Assembly (NCBI RefSeq): GCF_000283155.1 | Contig: NW_004454173.1 | Coordinates: forward strand, 12,172,965 to 12,236,964 | DNA from: Ceratotherium simum simum | Taxonomy: Eukaryota; Chordata; Mammalia; Perissodactyla; Rhinocerotidae | Length of the DNA: 64,000 nucleotides | Direction: 5' to 3' | In this document: piece after piece, positions 1-11,723 of the stretch | How the letters are laid out: every line of letters begins with the position of its first letter | Position numbering within the stretch: the stretch's first letter is position 1 | The notes under the pieces: model-generated | What the model was told of the DNA's origin: nothing | Seen by the model: the letters and a program-made list of their open reading frames with translations, nothing else | Databases searched by the model: none | Made by a program: the position numbers and the translations under genes

Positions 1-1
1 T

Positions 2-139
2 CAGTTTGTTTTCATTGTCTATGTTTGGCCCCCAAATTTTAAATCACAAGGGAAAATTGTTAAGAGCTATAAAAGGTATTAAGATGATTTTCACATACAG
101 TTTATTTTCATTGTCTATGTTTGGCCCCCAAATTTTAAA
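2..139. repeat. Direct duplication, two 42-bp copies 96 bp apart
   Basis: Positions 2-43 and 98-139 match at 41 of 42 bases (one G/A difference). The 54 bp between them is not repeated again in full, though a short CATACAGTTT echo is found near 243. The repeat family is not recognised. Confidence 0.9.
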
Positions 140-1812
140 ACACAAACATGATAATGGAATATATTATTAGATTGTAACCTGCAACAACAGGAAAGTTATC
201 CGTTTACTCTAAGATGAAAATTAGGCCTTTATAAGAGTTTCATATACAGTTTTTCCATTTTAGAGATCCAGAGAGGAGAAATAACTTCTAGACACTGGAC
301 TATCTCGGTGCTTAATAAACCCACCATTTAATCATAATAAAATTCTGAACAAAGAGTCTCTCTGCAGCTACCTTAAGCCTCCATCAGTTCTCAGTATTTT
401 TTCTATACCAACACACCTAAGATAGAACGTATCTTCCCACCTGTAACGGTGGTTCACTGTAGTTAGTGATTTTAAAACTGGCTGTGTTTGAGGGGAAGGG
501 GTAGTGGGACAGAGAGAAGATCTGGAGAGTGAGTTGGTACCATATATAGTTGAAAAGCAAGGTGTCCTTGCTTCAAGATTCTGATAGGTCTCTCTGCCCT
601 AAACCCTACTCCCTAGAGAATTACTGACCTAAGCCAGTATCATTGCAGGTACATAAAAACTTTTGTGTAAATCTATGTAAGACTTTCGCTTCACTATTCA
701 TGGTTCGTAAAAGAAAGAGAGATCTTTGTTTCAGGAATGTAAAATACCAATTAGAATATATGTATTTGTCAGAAGAACTCAAACTACTTTTTACCATATC
801 GTCTCCTTTATCTTCAGCTTTCCACTTAAGGAGATAGAAAGAAGTCTATGGTATCTCATTTGTAGTTATAAAATATGGGAATAGGGAGCTGAAGCTTTGT
901 CCACACGACAGCCTTGCCCAGAGTGAGCCTACATTCTGAAACACAATCATAGATGTTTATTTCTATATTTATTCTACTAGTGCTTCTTAAATTGAGTTAT
1001 GGTAAACCTGGGGAAAGTAAGTCAGAGGTTTGCAGACTGCCAGCATAAACACGGTACATTTTTCTGGACTACCAGTTTTATTTGCTGGCATGTAAGTTAA
1101 ATTATTTTCAAATAATAAAACAAATAGGATATATAGTGGTATAAAATGAAAAATTTGGTGAAACATCAAACTTGAGCCCATTGGTTTAGTCCAGGCTTCA
1201 TACTCTCAGTAGTATAAGTTTACCATTCTCTGCTGTTGGGAGCATTTTGGTGGAAAACTTTAAGAAGCACCATTCTATGTTGGAAATTTTTAGCTGTTTA
1301 TTTTATCTTGAAGGAGACTCCAGATGGCAGCAGGGTCTAGGTTGTCTGGGTTATTTGCACAGTGCCCAACGCTTGACCAGAGCGCAATAAATGCAATAAA
1401 AGAAACAAATAAAGCCCACTTCTTCCACATCCTGGTCCAAATCTCAAACTATTATCCTGCAAGCTGTGCGAGGCACTTTTACTAAATTGTATATTTTGTT
1501 TTTTAAAAAAATAGTCTATTGCTAAGAGTGAATCTTTTTAGCAATATGTTCTGTCTTTTTTAGACAAGGTTCTGGCAGAATGAGTTCAGAGATAAAAAGA
1601 GGTATGATTTAGGAAGTAGCAATACATAATTAGCATCAAAGTCATTGTGGAGTGGAAACAATTTCACTGGAAAAGTTTTTGAAAAATCCTCTTAAGTCTA
1701 TTTAGAACTTATCCAAGGATATAGGAAAACCTATCCTATTCCCAAAGGAAATCCTTTCATAAAGGAAAGAATCCTTTTTCTAATATGAGCTAGTGGTCCC
1801 CTGATTCATTGC

Positions 1813-1895
1813 TCATTTTCTCTCTCTTTCTCTCTCTCACTCTCTCTCTCTCTCCCCCTCCCTCTCTCCTCCTCCCCGTTCCCTTCCTTCCTTTA
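1813..1895. repeat. CT-rich simple repeat
   Basis: About 80 bp of almost pure pyrimidine on the + strand, made of CTCTCT runs passing into CCTCC and TTCC. The minus-strand open frame across it (RERE-type residues) is low-complexity and not a gene. Confidence 0.9.
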
Positions 1896-2869
1896 TTAAA
1901 TGTTTGGATTTTTCTGTTTTGCTGAGGTACACTTATGTAAGTCTTTGAGGCTCGGTCACATTTGACTTTTGATTCAAACATCAAGGTATATAAAAGGAAG
2001 AATGTACTCATTCAGTAGCATTTTGATAAGAATCTTGTTTGTTTAAAGCCTGTAGATCACATTCAAGTTTAGATGATTCTACAAATAAGATAATTATTGA
2101 AATCCTAAAGAAAGTTAAGGATGCCTCCTAGCCCCTTTGGTTGGTTTCATATGCCAGAGCTTTGGGTATGACATAAATCTAGAATTTCCTTCTCTCTCTT
2201 CCTCAGGTTTATATAAATTTTAGGCTAATTCCATAGAACAGGAAATAAGAGTGCATGATCTTTGGTGGAATTAAACATATTCTTTTTTTCCCTCCAGTAG
2301 GATGTTGCTCAGGAAGAAAGTTCAATAGGGATTTATACGTTAGGTGACAGTATAAAATATATTTTTTATATATGTAATTTATTTAAATAATAAACTTCTC
2401 ATACATTTTCCTTGCCTTTAGGGGAAGATCAAAAGCAGATTACAGAATTGTAAACATCCCTAGGTGGTACTTTAGGGATCAGGATTCTTTCTCCTGTTTT
2501 GCTTCCCAGAATTCAAAGAATAAAAATATTGCTAGCAGTATTGAAAGGATTAGAATTGAGTTCCCCACCTTTTCCTAAATCCTTTTGATTCAACTAAAGT
2601 TTTATCTACTAATATAAGTAGCCTTTCAACTTGATGCAGGTTGTATTCCCTGGAAGTAAGAAATTGGAGGTAGTAATACTATAAGTCAAATTGATTTTCT
2701 CAAAGGATATAATATTACAATCAGGGTTATTATAATTCTTGTTCAAAAGTCCGATGTCCAGATTTATTGCCACACAAATACTGTATTTATTTACAATATT
2801 TTTTATTGTAAAGTTTCTAAAAAAGTGGATCACTCACATAAACAGGGAACTATACTAGTCATCAAGTAA

Positions 2870-3010
2870 AAATTTCAGTGTTTCTAGGTGCTATGGGGGA
2901 TATAAGGATAAGTGAGACCCAGTCCCTGCCATTCAGGAACTTGTATTGAGTATGTTAAGACCCATAGATCTGTAAATGTAGCAAAGATAGGGTGTGTTAA
3001 GTGTCATAAG
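2870..3010 (-). repeat. L2 LINE relic
   Basis: The stretch TTTCTAGGTGCTATGGGGGA followed by GACCCAGTCCCTGCC and CAGGAACTTGTATT resembles the antisense 3' region of L2. Divergent; limits approximate. Confidence 0.5.
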
Positions 3011-3147
3011 AAAGGTATAGGGTTCCTTGGGTCATCAGAGGATAGAGAAACTGTTTCTGGCTGGAGGAATTAAAGCCATCTCTAGGAGCATACACTGGGC
3101 CTTTAAAGAAGGAGGAAAGGCATAGTCTACAAGGACAGATCAATGTC

Positions 3148-3300
3148 ATTGATTTGGAATCATAACTTATTAGCTGTGTGACTTTAGCTAGTGTCCCACA
3201 ACATTTCTTAATACCTATTCTGTGTACCTTACAGAGTTGTTAAGAGGATTCAAGTGGGAATATATTTGACAGTGCTTTATATATGCTAAATCACCCTTTA
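3148..3300 (+). repeat. MIR SINE relic
   Basis: TTATTAGCTGTGTGACTTTA and AGAGTTGTTAAGAGGATTCA match the MIR core and 3' part. Old and divergent. Confidence 0.65.
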
Positions 3301-4839
3301 TGTTGTTATTACCACTTCAGTTTTGTGGGAACAAAGCAAAATAACAGTAATAGCATAATTCGGTCATGGGATTTCAGCAGGGCTTCTTTTGAGAAACGTT
3401 AACAACCAGCATTAATGAAACTTAGAAGTACTTGATGGCTTTTTGTGAAACTCTGTCGGAAGTGTAAATGAAAAGAGAAGAGGTAAGTTATGATAGAGGA
3501 ACGAGGTGAAGATAGCCCTCCCGTTTGCTTGTCTTCCCACAGAGAGCCAGCTTTAGCTCTGCAGCTCCCCCAGCGCACATGAGGATCGTTCTCTACTTCT
3601 CTTGGGTTTTATTTAGATTGCCCAGTTAAAATCCCAGTGTCCAGACTGACTAGGCATCAGAAATCTGCACTTGTCAAGAGAACTTTACCAATTCCCCTTA
3701 GTTTTGGGGACTGGGTTGCCTTCTTAGCTAGAGCTATCACAGACTCCAGTCAGAGAACCTTCCTGACAAAGCAGTTAGTCTTGAGTTAGTTCTTGAGCTC
3801 TCCAAGCTGATAGGATGATGATTTGGAGAGGGAGGAAGGGGACTTGGAGTAAAACATGTCTTGCAGCTCTAATATGTAGGTAATACTAAGAGAAACAAGA
3901 ATAAATTCCTGTGAAGGTTCTACTCCATGGGAGCTGTGCGAAATTAATGCTTAGGAATCTGAATATACTCAAGGTGTTAATTTCCAAGTATCTTGCCTAA
4001 AAGTGGAGATAGGCTTCAGTGAAGAAGTTTTTTCAAAACACTAACAATGGAATTGAGCAAATCCTAAGGATATACATATTAGAAATACATAAAAGTGAGG
4101 GCCTTTGACTGACCATCCCTCTGGTATCTGTCAGTTGATTAGATGGAACTACATGTGCCAGACCAGCAGAGATTATGTTTGGATAAGCAACCCAAAACAT
4201 AGTACTGAAGCACTGTAGCATGCCCCTCTCCTCTCTAGTTTTTGGGTATTAAACATTATATTTGAACCTGTTTTTATTCTGGCAGAGTATAGTGTGTCTA
4301 GATTCGGGCTAGAATGAACTAGCCTACAACACTCCAGAGGGATTTTAAGGCATGGTGGAAAAAGCAGTTGATAAAAAGTTAAATCACCAATATTTTCCTT
4401 TCTCTGCTGCCGCTGCGCATCTCGCTGTGTCCATTGAAATTACACAGTAGAATTGGGGAGTTAGGCTGTTTTAGTAGCTGCCTCTGCTGCTACCTTTGGC
4501 CAATCTTGATCCAGGCAGTTCAGAATATCCAGTAATAGGATTGGCAAAAGAAGACATTGCACTCTGTGTCCCTTTTTTCTAGGTTATGTCCGATACCAAC
4601 CATGGGGCCACCCAAGTTGAGATTTTAGAATCTGTAGAGCAGTCCATCTGCATCCTTTGGAAATGTCTAGCCATTAGTACCTGGATTGATTTCAGAGGGT
4701 TAGATGGCTTTTTAAGAATATGCTATGTACATTTTAAAACTAATGTGATACTGTATTTCAGAGGAAAGATTATTAACTTAGGCTTGCCATGAATGACTGT
4801 CTTAGAGGCACCTATTTGTATTATATGTATGTTAATAAG

Positions 4840-4995
4840 TGGACTTTAGTTCATTCACTAATGTATTTTGTACATCTGTGTCATGATTTATGTATTCCCT
4901 CATTGATGGATGTTTAAATTATTTCACGTTTTTGCCATTATAAACAATGATGTAATGGATATCTTTGTGCATGTCACCTTGCGCATATGTGCTAG
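4840..4995 (-). repeat. L1 3' UTR fragment
   Basis: Motifs such as GATGGATGTTTAAATTATTT and TTTTGCCATTATAAACAATG are typical of the antisense 3' end of old mammalian L1 elements. Confidence 0.65.
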
Positions 4996-5158
4996 TTTCT
5001 CTAGGGCAGCGCTTATTAAACTTTTTCGCTTCCCACTGGTGATACGTAAAAGATATTTTTACTGCCCATATTATCACCTGGGAGGTGGTGGTATATGGTA
5101 AAGCTACAGAGATCGTTATGGTAGTGTGTTACAAATAAAATCTCATGCTTTAAAAAAA

Positions 5159-5380
5159 GGGGCTGGCAAACTGTGGACCTCAGCCAAATTCAGCCCGCCA
5201 CCTGTTTTTGTTAATAAAGTTTTACTAAAACACAGCCATGCCCATTTGTTAAAATATTGTTTGTGGCTGCTGTCATACTACAGTGGCAGAGTTGAATAGT
5301 TGTAACAGAGACCATATGGCCCACAAAGCCTGAAATATTTACTATCTGGCTTTTACAAAAAAAAAAGTTTGCTGATTTTT
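5159..5380. mobile_element. Non-autonomous DNA transposon relic (hAT type)
   Basis: It begins GGGGCTGGCAAACTGTGGAC and ends AAAAGTTTGCTGATTTTT, which are imperfect terminal inverted repeats. The middle has AATAAAGTTTTACTAAAACA and TTTACTATCTGGC, motifs of a common mammalian hAT-derived MITE. I do not assign the subfamily. A second copy is at 12581-12747. Confidence 0.65.
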
Positions 5381-5399
5381 ACTCTAAAATAATAATTAC

Positions 5400-5804
5400 C
5401 AAACAAATATAGTTTCAACCATTGTAAATCTGTGAATAGTTTTTTTTCAATTTGTGTGATCTTTTTCATGCACTTATTGATTTGAGGTAAAATTAATTTA
5501 TGGTGAAATAAATAGATCTTAAATGTATAATTTAATGAGTTTTGATAATGTAACTAACACTCCTAAGTCTTTTCCTAATTTTTAAAATTGGGTTGTCTTT
5601 TTATCTTTAATTTATAGAGGAGTGTGTGTGTGTTCTGGATACAGGTTCTTTATTAGAAATATGATTTGTACATGTTTTCTCTCAGTCTGCAGCTTGCCTT
5701 GTCATTTTCTTAACAGTGTCTTTTGAAGATCAAAAATTTTTAATTTTGTTAAAGTTTAGTTTATCAATTTTTTTTTCCTATAGCTATAAAAGTTAGTGCT
5801 TTTT
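5400..5804 (-). mobile_element. Older L1 fragment, left part (split by a younger L1)
   Basis: Motifs such as GTCTTTTGAAGATCAAAAAT, TTTAATTTTGTTAAAG and TTTATCAATTTTTT are typical of antisense L1. It stops at the 15-bp duplication AAGTTAGTGCTTTTT (5790-5804) and resumes after the second copy at 10275. The left limit is uncertain. Confidence 0.7.
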
Positions 5805-6122
5805 TTTATGGTTAGCCTTTTTTTTATTGCTGTCTTAATAGTTTGTAACATTGTGAAATTTCACTTGTATATTATTATTTGTCAGTCACCATATATCTGT
5901 GCCTCTGTACCTTTATGCCCACACCCCAACCCCCTTCCCCTCTGGTAACCACTAATCTGATCTCTTTGTCCATGTATTTGTTATCTTCCAAATATGAGTG
6001 AGATCATACAGTGTTTGTCTTTCTCTGTCTGGCTTATCTCACTTAACATAATACCCTCAAGTTCCATCCATGTTGTTGCAAATGGGATGATTTGTCTTTT
6101 TTATGGCTGAGTAGTAGTCCAT

Positions 6123-6127
6123 TGTGT

Positions 6128-6199
<72 letters not shown>
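6123..6199. repeat. (TG)n(TA)n microsatellite in the L1 3' part
   Basis: About 40 bp of TG repeats pass directly into about 36 bp of TA repeats. Likely length-variable between individuals. It creates a spurious YIYI...THTH reading on the minus strand. Confidence 0.93.
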
Positions 6200-6201
<2 letters not shown>

Positions 6202-7201
6202 CGCATCTTCTTTACCCATTCATCAAGTTCTTTGGGTAAATACCCAGTAGTGGAATAGCTGGGTTGTATGGTATTTTGATTTTTAATTTTTTGAGAAATC
6301 TCCATACTATTTTCCATAGTGGCTGTACCAGTTTGCATTCTCACCAGTAGCGTATGAGGGTTCCCTTTTCTCCACATCTTCTCCAACATTTGTTATTTTT
6401 TGTCTTGGTAATTACAGCCATGCTAACAGGTGTAAGGTGATATATCATTGTAGTTTTAATTTGCATTTCCCAGATGATTAGTGATGTTGAACATCTTTTC
6501 ATGTGTCTGTTGGCCATCCGTATATCTTCTTTGGAAAAATGTCTGTTCATATATTCTGCGCATCTTTTGATCAGGTTGTTTGTTTTTTTGTTGTTGAGTT
6601 GTATGAGTTCTTTATGTGTTTTGGAGATTAACCCCTTGTCAGATAAATGATTTGCAAATGTTTTTTCCCAGTTGGTGGTTTGTCTTTTTTTTGTTCATGG
6701 TTTCCTTTGCCTTGCCGAAGCTCTTTAGTCTGATGAAGCCCCATTTGTTTATATTTTCTTTCGTTTCCCCTGCCCGAGTAGATACGGTATTCAAAAAGAT
6801 CCTTCTAAGACCGATGTCACAGAGTACTGCCTATATTTTCTTCTAGGAGTTTTGTGGTTTCATATCTTACCTTCAAGTCTTTAATCCATTTTGAGTTAAT
6901 TTTTGGATATGGCAAAAGATAATAGTATACCTTAATTCTTTTGCATGTGGCTGTCCAGATTTCCAAGCACCATTTATTGAAGAGACTTTCTTTTTTCCAT
7001 TGTATGTTCTTAGCTCCTTTGTCGAAGATTAGCTGTCCATATATATGTGGTTTTATTTCTGGGCTTTCAATTCTGTTCCATTGATCTGTGTGTCTGTTTT
7101 TGTACCAGTACCATGCTGTTTTGATTACTACAGCTTTGTAGTATATTTTGAAGTCAGGGATTGTGATGCCTCCAGCTTTGTTCTTTTTTCTTAGGATTGC
7201 T

Positions 7202-8155
7202 TTAGCTATTCAGGGTCTTTTGTTGCCCCATATGAATTTTAGGATTCTTTGTTCTATTTCCATGAAGAATGTCTTTTGGGATTCTGTTTGGGATTGCACT
7301 GAATCTGTAGCTTGCTTTAGGTAGTGTGGACATGATGACTATGTTTATTCTTCCAATCCATGTGCATGAAATGTCTTTCCTTTTCTTTATGTCATCATCT
7401 GTTTTTTTCAATAATGTATAGTTTTCATTGTACAGGTCTTTCACCTCCTTGGTTAAATTTATTCCTAGATACTTTATTCTTTTTGTTGCAATTGAAAATT
7501 GGATTGTATTCTTGAGTTCTCTTTCTGTTAGTTCGTTATTAGAGTATGGAAATGCAACTGATTTTTGTAAATTGATTTTGTACCCTGCAACTTTGCAGTA
7601 GTTGTTGATCATTTCTGATAGTTTTCCGATGGATTCTTTAGGGTTTTCTATATATAAAATCATATCGTCAGCAAACAGCAAGAGTTTCACTTCCTCCTTG
7701 CCAACTTGGATACCTTTTATTTCTTTTTCTTGTCTAATTGCTCTGGCCAAAACCTCCAGTACAATGTTGAATAAGAGTGGCAAGAGTGGGCACCCCTGTC
7801 TTGTTCCTGTTCTCAGAGGGATGGCTTTCAGTTTTTCCCCATTGACTGTGATGTTTGCTGTGGATTTGTCACATATGGCCTCTATTATGTTGAGGTCCTT
7901 TCCTTCTGTACCCATTTTATTGAGACTTTTTATCATAAATGGATGTTGGATCTTGTCAAATGCTTTCTCACCGTCTATTGAGATGATCATGGGGTTTTTA
8001 TTCCTCATTTTGTTAATGTGGTGTGTAGTACATTGATTTGCGGACGTTGAACCATCCCTTTGTCCCTGATATAAATCCCACTTGATCATGGTGTACAATC
8101 CTTTTGAGGTATTGCTATTTCCAGTTTGCTGATATTTTGTTGAGGATTTTTGCAT
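7202..8155 (-). pseudogene. L1 ORF2 reverse-transcriptase segment, longest open piece (317 codons)
   Basis: This is the longest open frame in the window and lies inside the younger L1. It contains the reverse-transcriptase landmarks [25 protein letters not shown], the catalytic FADD box in [18 protein letters not shown], and [13 protein letters not shown] full ORF2 protein is about 1,275 residues, so this is roughly a quarter. The flanking parts are in other frames. It is a remnant without its own promoter, not a host gene. Confidence 0.92.
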
Positions 8156-8592
8156 CTATGTTCATTAGCAATATTGGCCTGTAGTTTCCCTTCTTTGTAT
8201 TGTCCTTGTCTTGCTTTGCGATCAGGGTGATGTTGGCTTCATAGAATGTGTTAGGAAGTGTTCCATCTTCTTCAATTTTTTGGGATAGTTTGAGGAGGAT
8301 AGGTACTAAATCTTTCTTTGAATGTTAGGTAGAATTCTCCAGAGAAGCCATATTGTCCTGGACTGTTATTTTTTGGAAGGTTTTTGATTACTATTTCAGT
8401 CTCTTTACTTGTGATTGGTCTATTCAGATTCTCTATTTCTTCTTGGTTCGGTTTTGGGAGGTTATTTGAGTCTAAGAATTTATCCATTTCTTCTAGATTG
8501 TCCAATTTGTTGGCATGTCATTTTTCATAGTATTCTCTTATAATCCTTTGTATTTCTGTGGTATCTGTTGTAATTTCTCCTCTTTCATTTCT

Positions 8593-8809
8593 TTCTTTTT
8601 TTTCATTTGTTGCCAATCTTTCTCTTTTTCTTTTTTCTCCCCAAAGCTCCAGTACATAGTTATATATCCTAGTTATAGGTCCTTCTTGTTCTTCTATGTG
8701 GCTTGATGAGCAGTGAGTAGGTCTGCGCCCAGGTTCCAAACCAGCAAACTCCGGGCTGCCCAAGTGAAATGCGCAAACTTAACCACTACGCCACTGGGCC
8801 AGCCCCGCC
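8593..8809 (-). mobile_element. ERE SINE (older class) inside the younger L1
   Basis: Minus-strand SINE with the head complement GCCACTGGGCCAGCCCC and the class-specific CTTGATGAGCAGTGAGTAGG. Flanked by TTTCATTTCT at 8583-8592 and 8812-8821. L1 sequence continues on both sides. Confidence 0.85.
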
Positions 8810-9399
8810 TTTTTCATTTCTAATTTTATTTATTTGAGCCTTCTCTCTTTTTTTCTTAGTGAGCCTGGCTAAGGGTTTGTCAATTTTGTTTATCGTCTCA
8901 AAGAACAGCTCTTAGTTTCATTGATCCTTTCTGCTGTTTTTTGGTTTCAATTTCATTTATTTCTGCTCTAATTTTTATTATTTCCCTCCTCCTGCTGACT
9001 TGGGCTTTGTTTGTTCTTCTTTTTCTAGTTCTGTTAGGTGTAGTTTAAGATTGCTTATTTGAGATTTTTCTTGTTTGTTAGGGTGGGCCTGTATTGCTAT
9101 GAACTTCCCTCTTAGGACCACTTTTGCTGCATCTCATATTAGTTGGTATGGTGTATTTTCATTTTTATTTGTCTCCAAATATTGTTTCATTTCTTCTTTA
9201 ATTTCTTCAATGATCCATTGGTTGTTCAGTAGCGTGTTGTTTAGTCTTCACATGTTTGTCACTTTTCCAGCTTTTTTCTTGTAGTTGATTTCTAGTTTCA
9301 TAGCATTGTGTTTGGAAAAAATGCTTCATATAATTTCAATCTTCTTAAATTTATTGAGGCTTGCCTTGTTTCCCAACATATGGTCTATCTTTGAGAATG

Positions 9400-9920
9400 A
9401 TGCACGTGCACTTCAGAAGAATGTGTATTCTGCTGATTTTGGATGGAGTGTTCTGTATATATCTGTTAAGTCCATCTGGTCTAGTTTTTCATTTAGTTTC
9501 ACTATTTCCTCATTGACCTTATGTCTGGTTGATGTATCCATTGATGACAGTGGGTTGTTAAGTTCCCCTACTATTATTGTGTTGCTGTTAATGTCTCCTT
9601 TTAGGTCAATTAATAGCTGCTTTATGTACTTTGGTGCTCCTGTGTTAGGTGCATTTATATTTAGAAGTGTTATGTCCTCTTGGTGGAGTGTCCCTGTTAT
9701 CATTATATACTGCCCCTCTTTGTCTCTCATTGTTTTCTTGATCTTGAAGTCTACTTTGTCTGAAATAAGTATGGCAAACACCTGCTTTCTTTTGTTTGCC
9801 ATTAGCTTGGAGTATCATCTTCCATCCTTTTACTCTAAGCCTGTGTTTGTCTTTAGAGCTGAGATGTGTTTCTTGGAGGCAGCAAATTGTTGGGTCTTGT
9901 TTTTTAATCCATCCAGCCAC
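9400..9920 (-). pseudogene. L1 ORF2 endonuclease segment, frameshifted
   Basis: Two overlapping minus-strand frames (9645-9920 and 9413-9802) together give an apurinic-endonuclease-like domain: QETHLSSKDKHRL and QANGKQKKAGV in one, NINAPNTGAPKYIKQLL and STRHKVNEEI in the other. The frame change falls near 9780, so the domain is broken. Part of the younger L1. Confidence 0.88.
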
Positions 9921-10274
9921 TCTGTGTGTCTTTAGATTGAGGAATTAAATCCATTTACATTTAGAATGATTATTGATATATGAAGGCTTAATGCTGCCAT
10001 TTTATCGCTTGTTTTATTTTGTATTTCCCTTGTTCTCGTCCTGTGTATTTCAGACTGCCAGTTCAGTTTGTTGGCTCTCTGTGATGGTTTTCTCAGTTTT
10101 CTCTTTATTTATCATTTGTATCTCTGTTCTGGTTTTTTGTTTAGTGATTACTGTGAGGTTTGTATAAAAGATCTCATAGATGAGATAGTCCATTCTCTGA
10201 TAGCCTCTTATTCCCTTAGTCTAAGCAGGTTTCATCCCTTTCCTCTTCGCCTCTAAGTTGTTGTTGTCACATAG

Positions 10275-10760
10275 AAGTTAGTGCTTTTTGTTTCCTAAGA
10301 AATCTTTGCCTATTCTAACATTGCAAAGATATTCTTGTATGTTTTCTTCTAGAAGCTTTATAGTTTTAGCTTTTATATTTATGTCTATGATCCCTTTCAT
10401 AATAATTTTTCTGTATAGTATGAGGTAAGTTTGAGGTTCATTGTTTTCCCTGTATTTATTCGGTTGTTCCAGCCTTATCTGTTGAAAAACTTGCCTTTCC
10501 CTATTGAGTTGTCTCGGTGCCTTTGTCAAAAATCGATTGACAATGTATGGATCTATTTCTGGTCTCCCCATTCTGTTCAACTGCTCTATTTATGTCTATC
10601 CTTACACCTTAAATTTTTATCTGCTATTAAATATTTTGCAGTATGTTGATTGGAAAGCTGTACATAAGCCTAGAAGTGGTATTGCTAGGTCATAGTAGAG
10701 TGTATATAGCTTTAACTTATCTACATATGTCTGATCCCTCTGTGGGAAAATTATTTCAGT
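10275..10760 (-). mobile_element. Older L1 fragment, right part
   Basis: The minus-strand reading 10278-10580 contains KTIKLLEENIQEYLCNVRIG and KDFLGNKKH, close to the L1 ORF2 segment before the C-terminal domain. It continues the fragment at 5400-5804 once the younger L1 is removed. The distal end (10655-10760) looks like L1 3' UTR and may be a rearrangement. Confidence 0.72.
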
Positions 10761-10779
10761 AGTCTTATAACTATCCCCT

Positions 10780-11300
10780 CTGCTTTCAGCATCTATCTCC
10801 TTTTAATCCGTTCTCCACATTGCTGTCAGAATATTTCCAAAATCAAATATGGCTTTGTTTCTTAAAATCTTTCATGGCTGCTCAGTGTCTAGAGAGGTAC
10901 GTATGAACTCCTTACTTCGAATAGTATAGGAAATAAGCCCCTTCTCATATACTGCCTACTTCTTACACTGTGCCCAGTAATTCTAATCTCACCAGTCCAA
11001 CAACAAATTTATTCCTTGAAAGTTCTGTGTACTTTTATTTCTGTACTGGGAACGTGTTCCTTCTTTCTAGAATGCCTTTTGTCCATTTCATCCCGTGAAA
11101 TCCTGTATCTTTTAATATCATTTCCTTTGTGATATTTTTCTCCAGTTGACCCTATGTTCTCACTTACAAATATACTATATTTAAATAGTTTGTTTACATG
11201 TCTCTTTGTATATTGTGAGTTCTTTGAGAAGCTTGTCCAATTTATTTTGGTCTCCTTTTTGCCTAATAGTACTGGCCAGTAGTTGTTACTCAGTGTTTTG
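10780..11300 (+). repeat. L2 LINE relic
   Basis: TGGGAACGTGTTCCTTCTTT, CTAGAATGCCTTTTGTCCAT and a GTTTACATGTCTCTTTGTAT tail match the sense 3' region of L2. Old and divergent; limits approximate. Confidence 0.65.
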
Positions 11301-11723
11301 TTTTGTTTTGTTTTTTTAATTATATTACCTCTAAGAAAAATGATTCTTGAAAAATTTTAATCTTCATTTACAAATCTGTCATAGAAAGGAAATATAGCCT
11401 AATGTATGTGATTCACAGGTTTCCTGTGAGGAGCAAATGAGGCAATAGGCATGGAAATGTTTGGAAAATGTTGTAAAAATACGATGGCCTTATTGTTGCT
11501 TATAACAAAATTCCAATAGAACTAACCCTCTTGGTGTCATATAAGTTTTATTCTGATAGAATTTCACCTTCACATATTTGTATTAATTAAAATAATTTCT
11601 AATATTAAAAGGCTGTTTTAAAATTTATATCCCTAATATTTTCAGTAAAACTGAAAATAAATAAGTTAAAAGATACTTATTACTGAAACATACTATGTTA
11701 AAAAATAGCTAAGTTTGAAAATG

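Larger units (their letters stand above)
5805..10274 (-). mobile_element. L1 LINE, 5'-truncated, younger, minus strand
   Basis: A 4.5-kb L1 flanked by a perfect 15-bp target-site duplication (5790-5804 and 10275-10289). Read on the minus strand from the right, the endonuclease part of ORF2 is at about 9920-9400 (DPTICCLQETHLSSKDKHRL, IYRTLHPKSAEYTFF). Reverse transcriptase is at about 8760-7200 and includes FADDMILY. The C-terminal part is at about 6550-6057 ([19 protein letters not shown]). ORF2 is broken by several frameshifts and stops and by a SINE at 8593-8809, so it is not active. The long + strand open frames at 7602 and 9285 are shadows. Confidence 0.93.

Noticed and set aside
1..139. 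CRISPR-like direct repeats
   Set aside because: Only two copies, in a mammalian intron; no array or cas genes.
6057..6389. 110-codon minus-strand frame with YI and TH repeats
   Set aside because: L1 ORF2 C-terminal remnant joined through a TA/TG microsatellite; not a gene.
7602..8036. 144-codon + strand open frame
   Set aside because: Antisense of the L1 reverse transcriptase; no independent evidence.
9285..9935. 216-codon + strand open frame
   Set aside because: It lies exactly antisense to the L1 endonuclease region and is hydrophobic because of that; a shadow.
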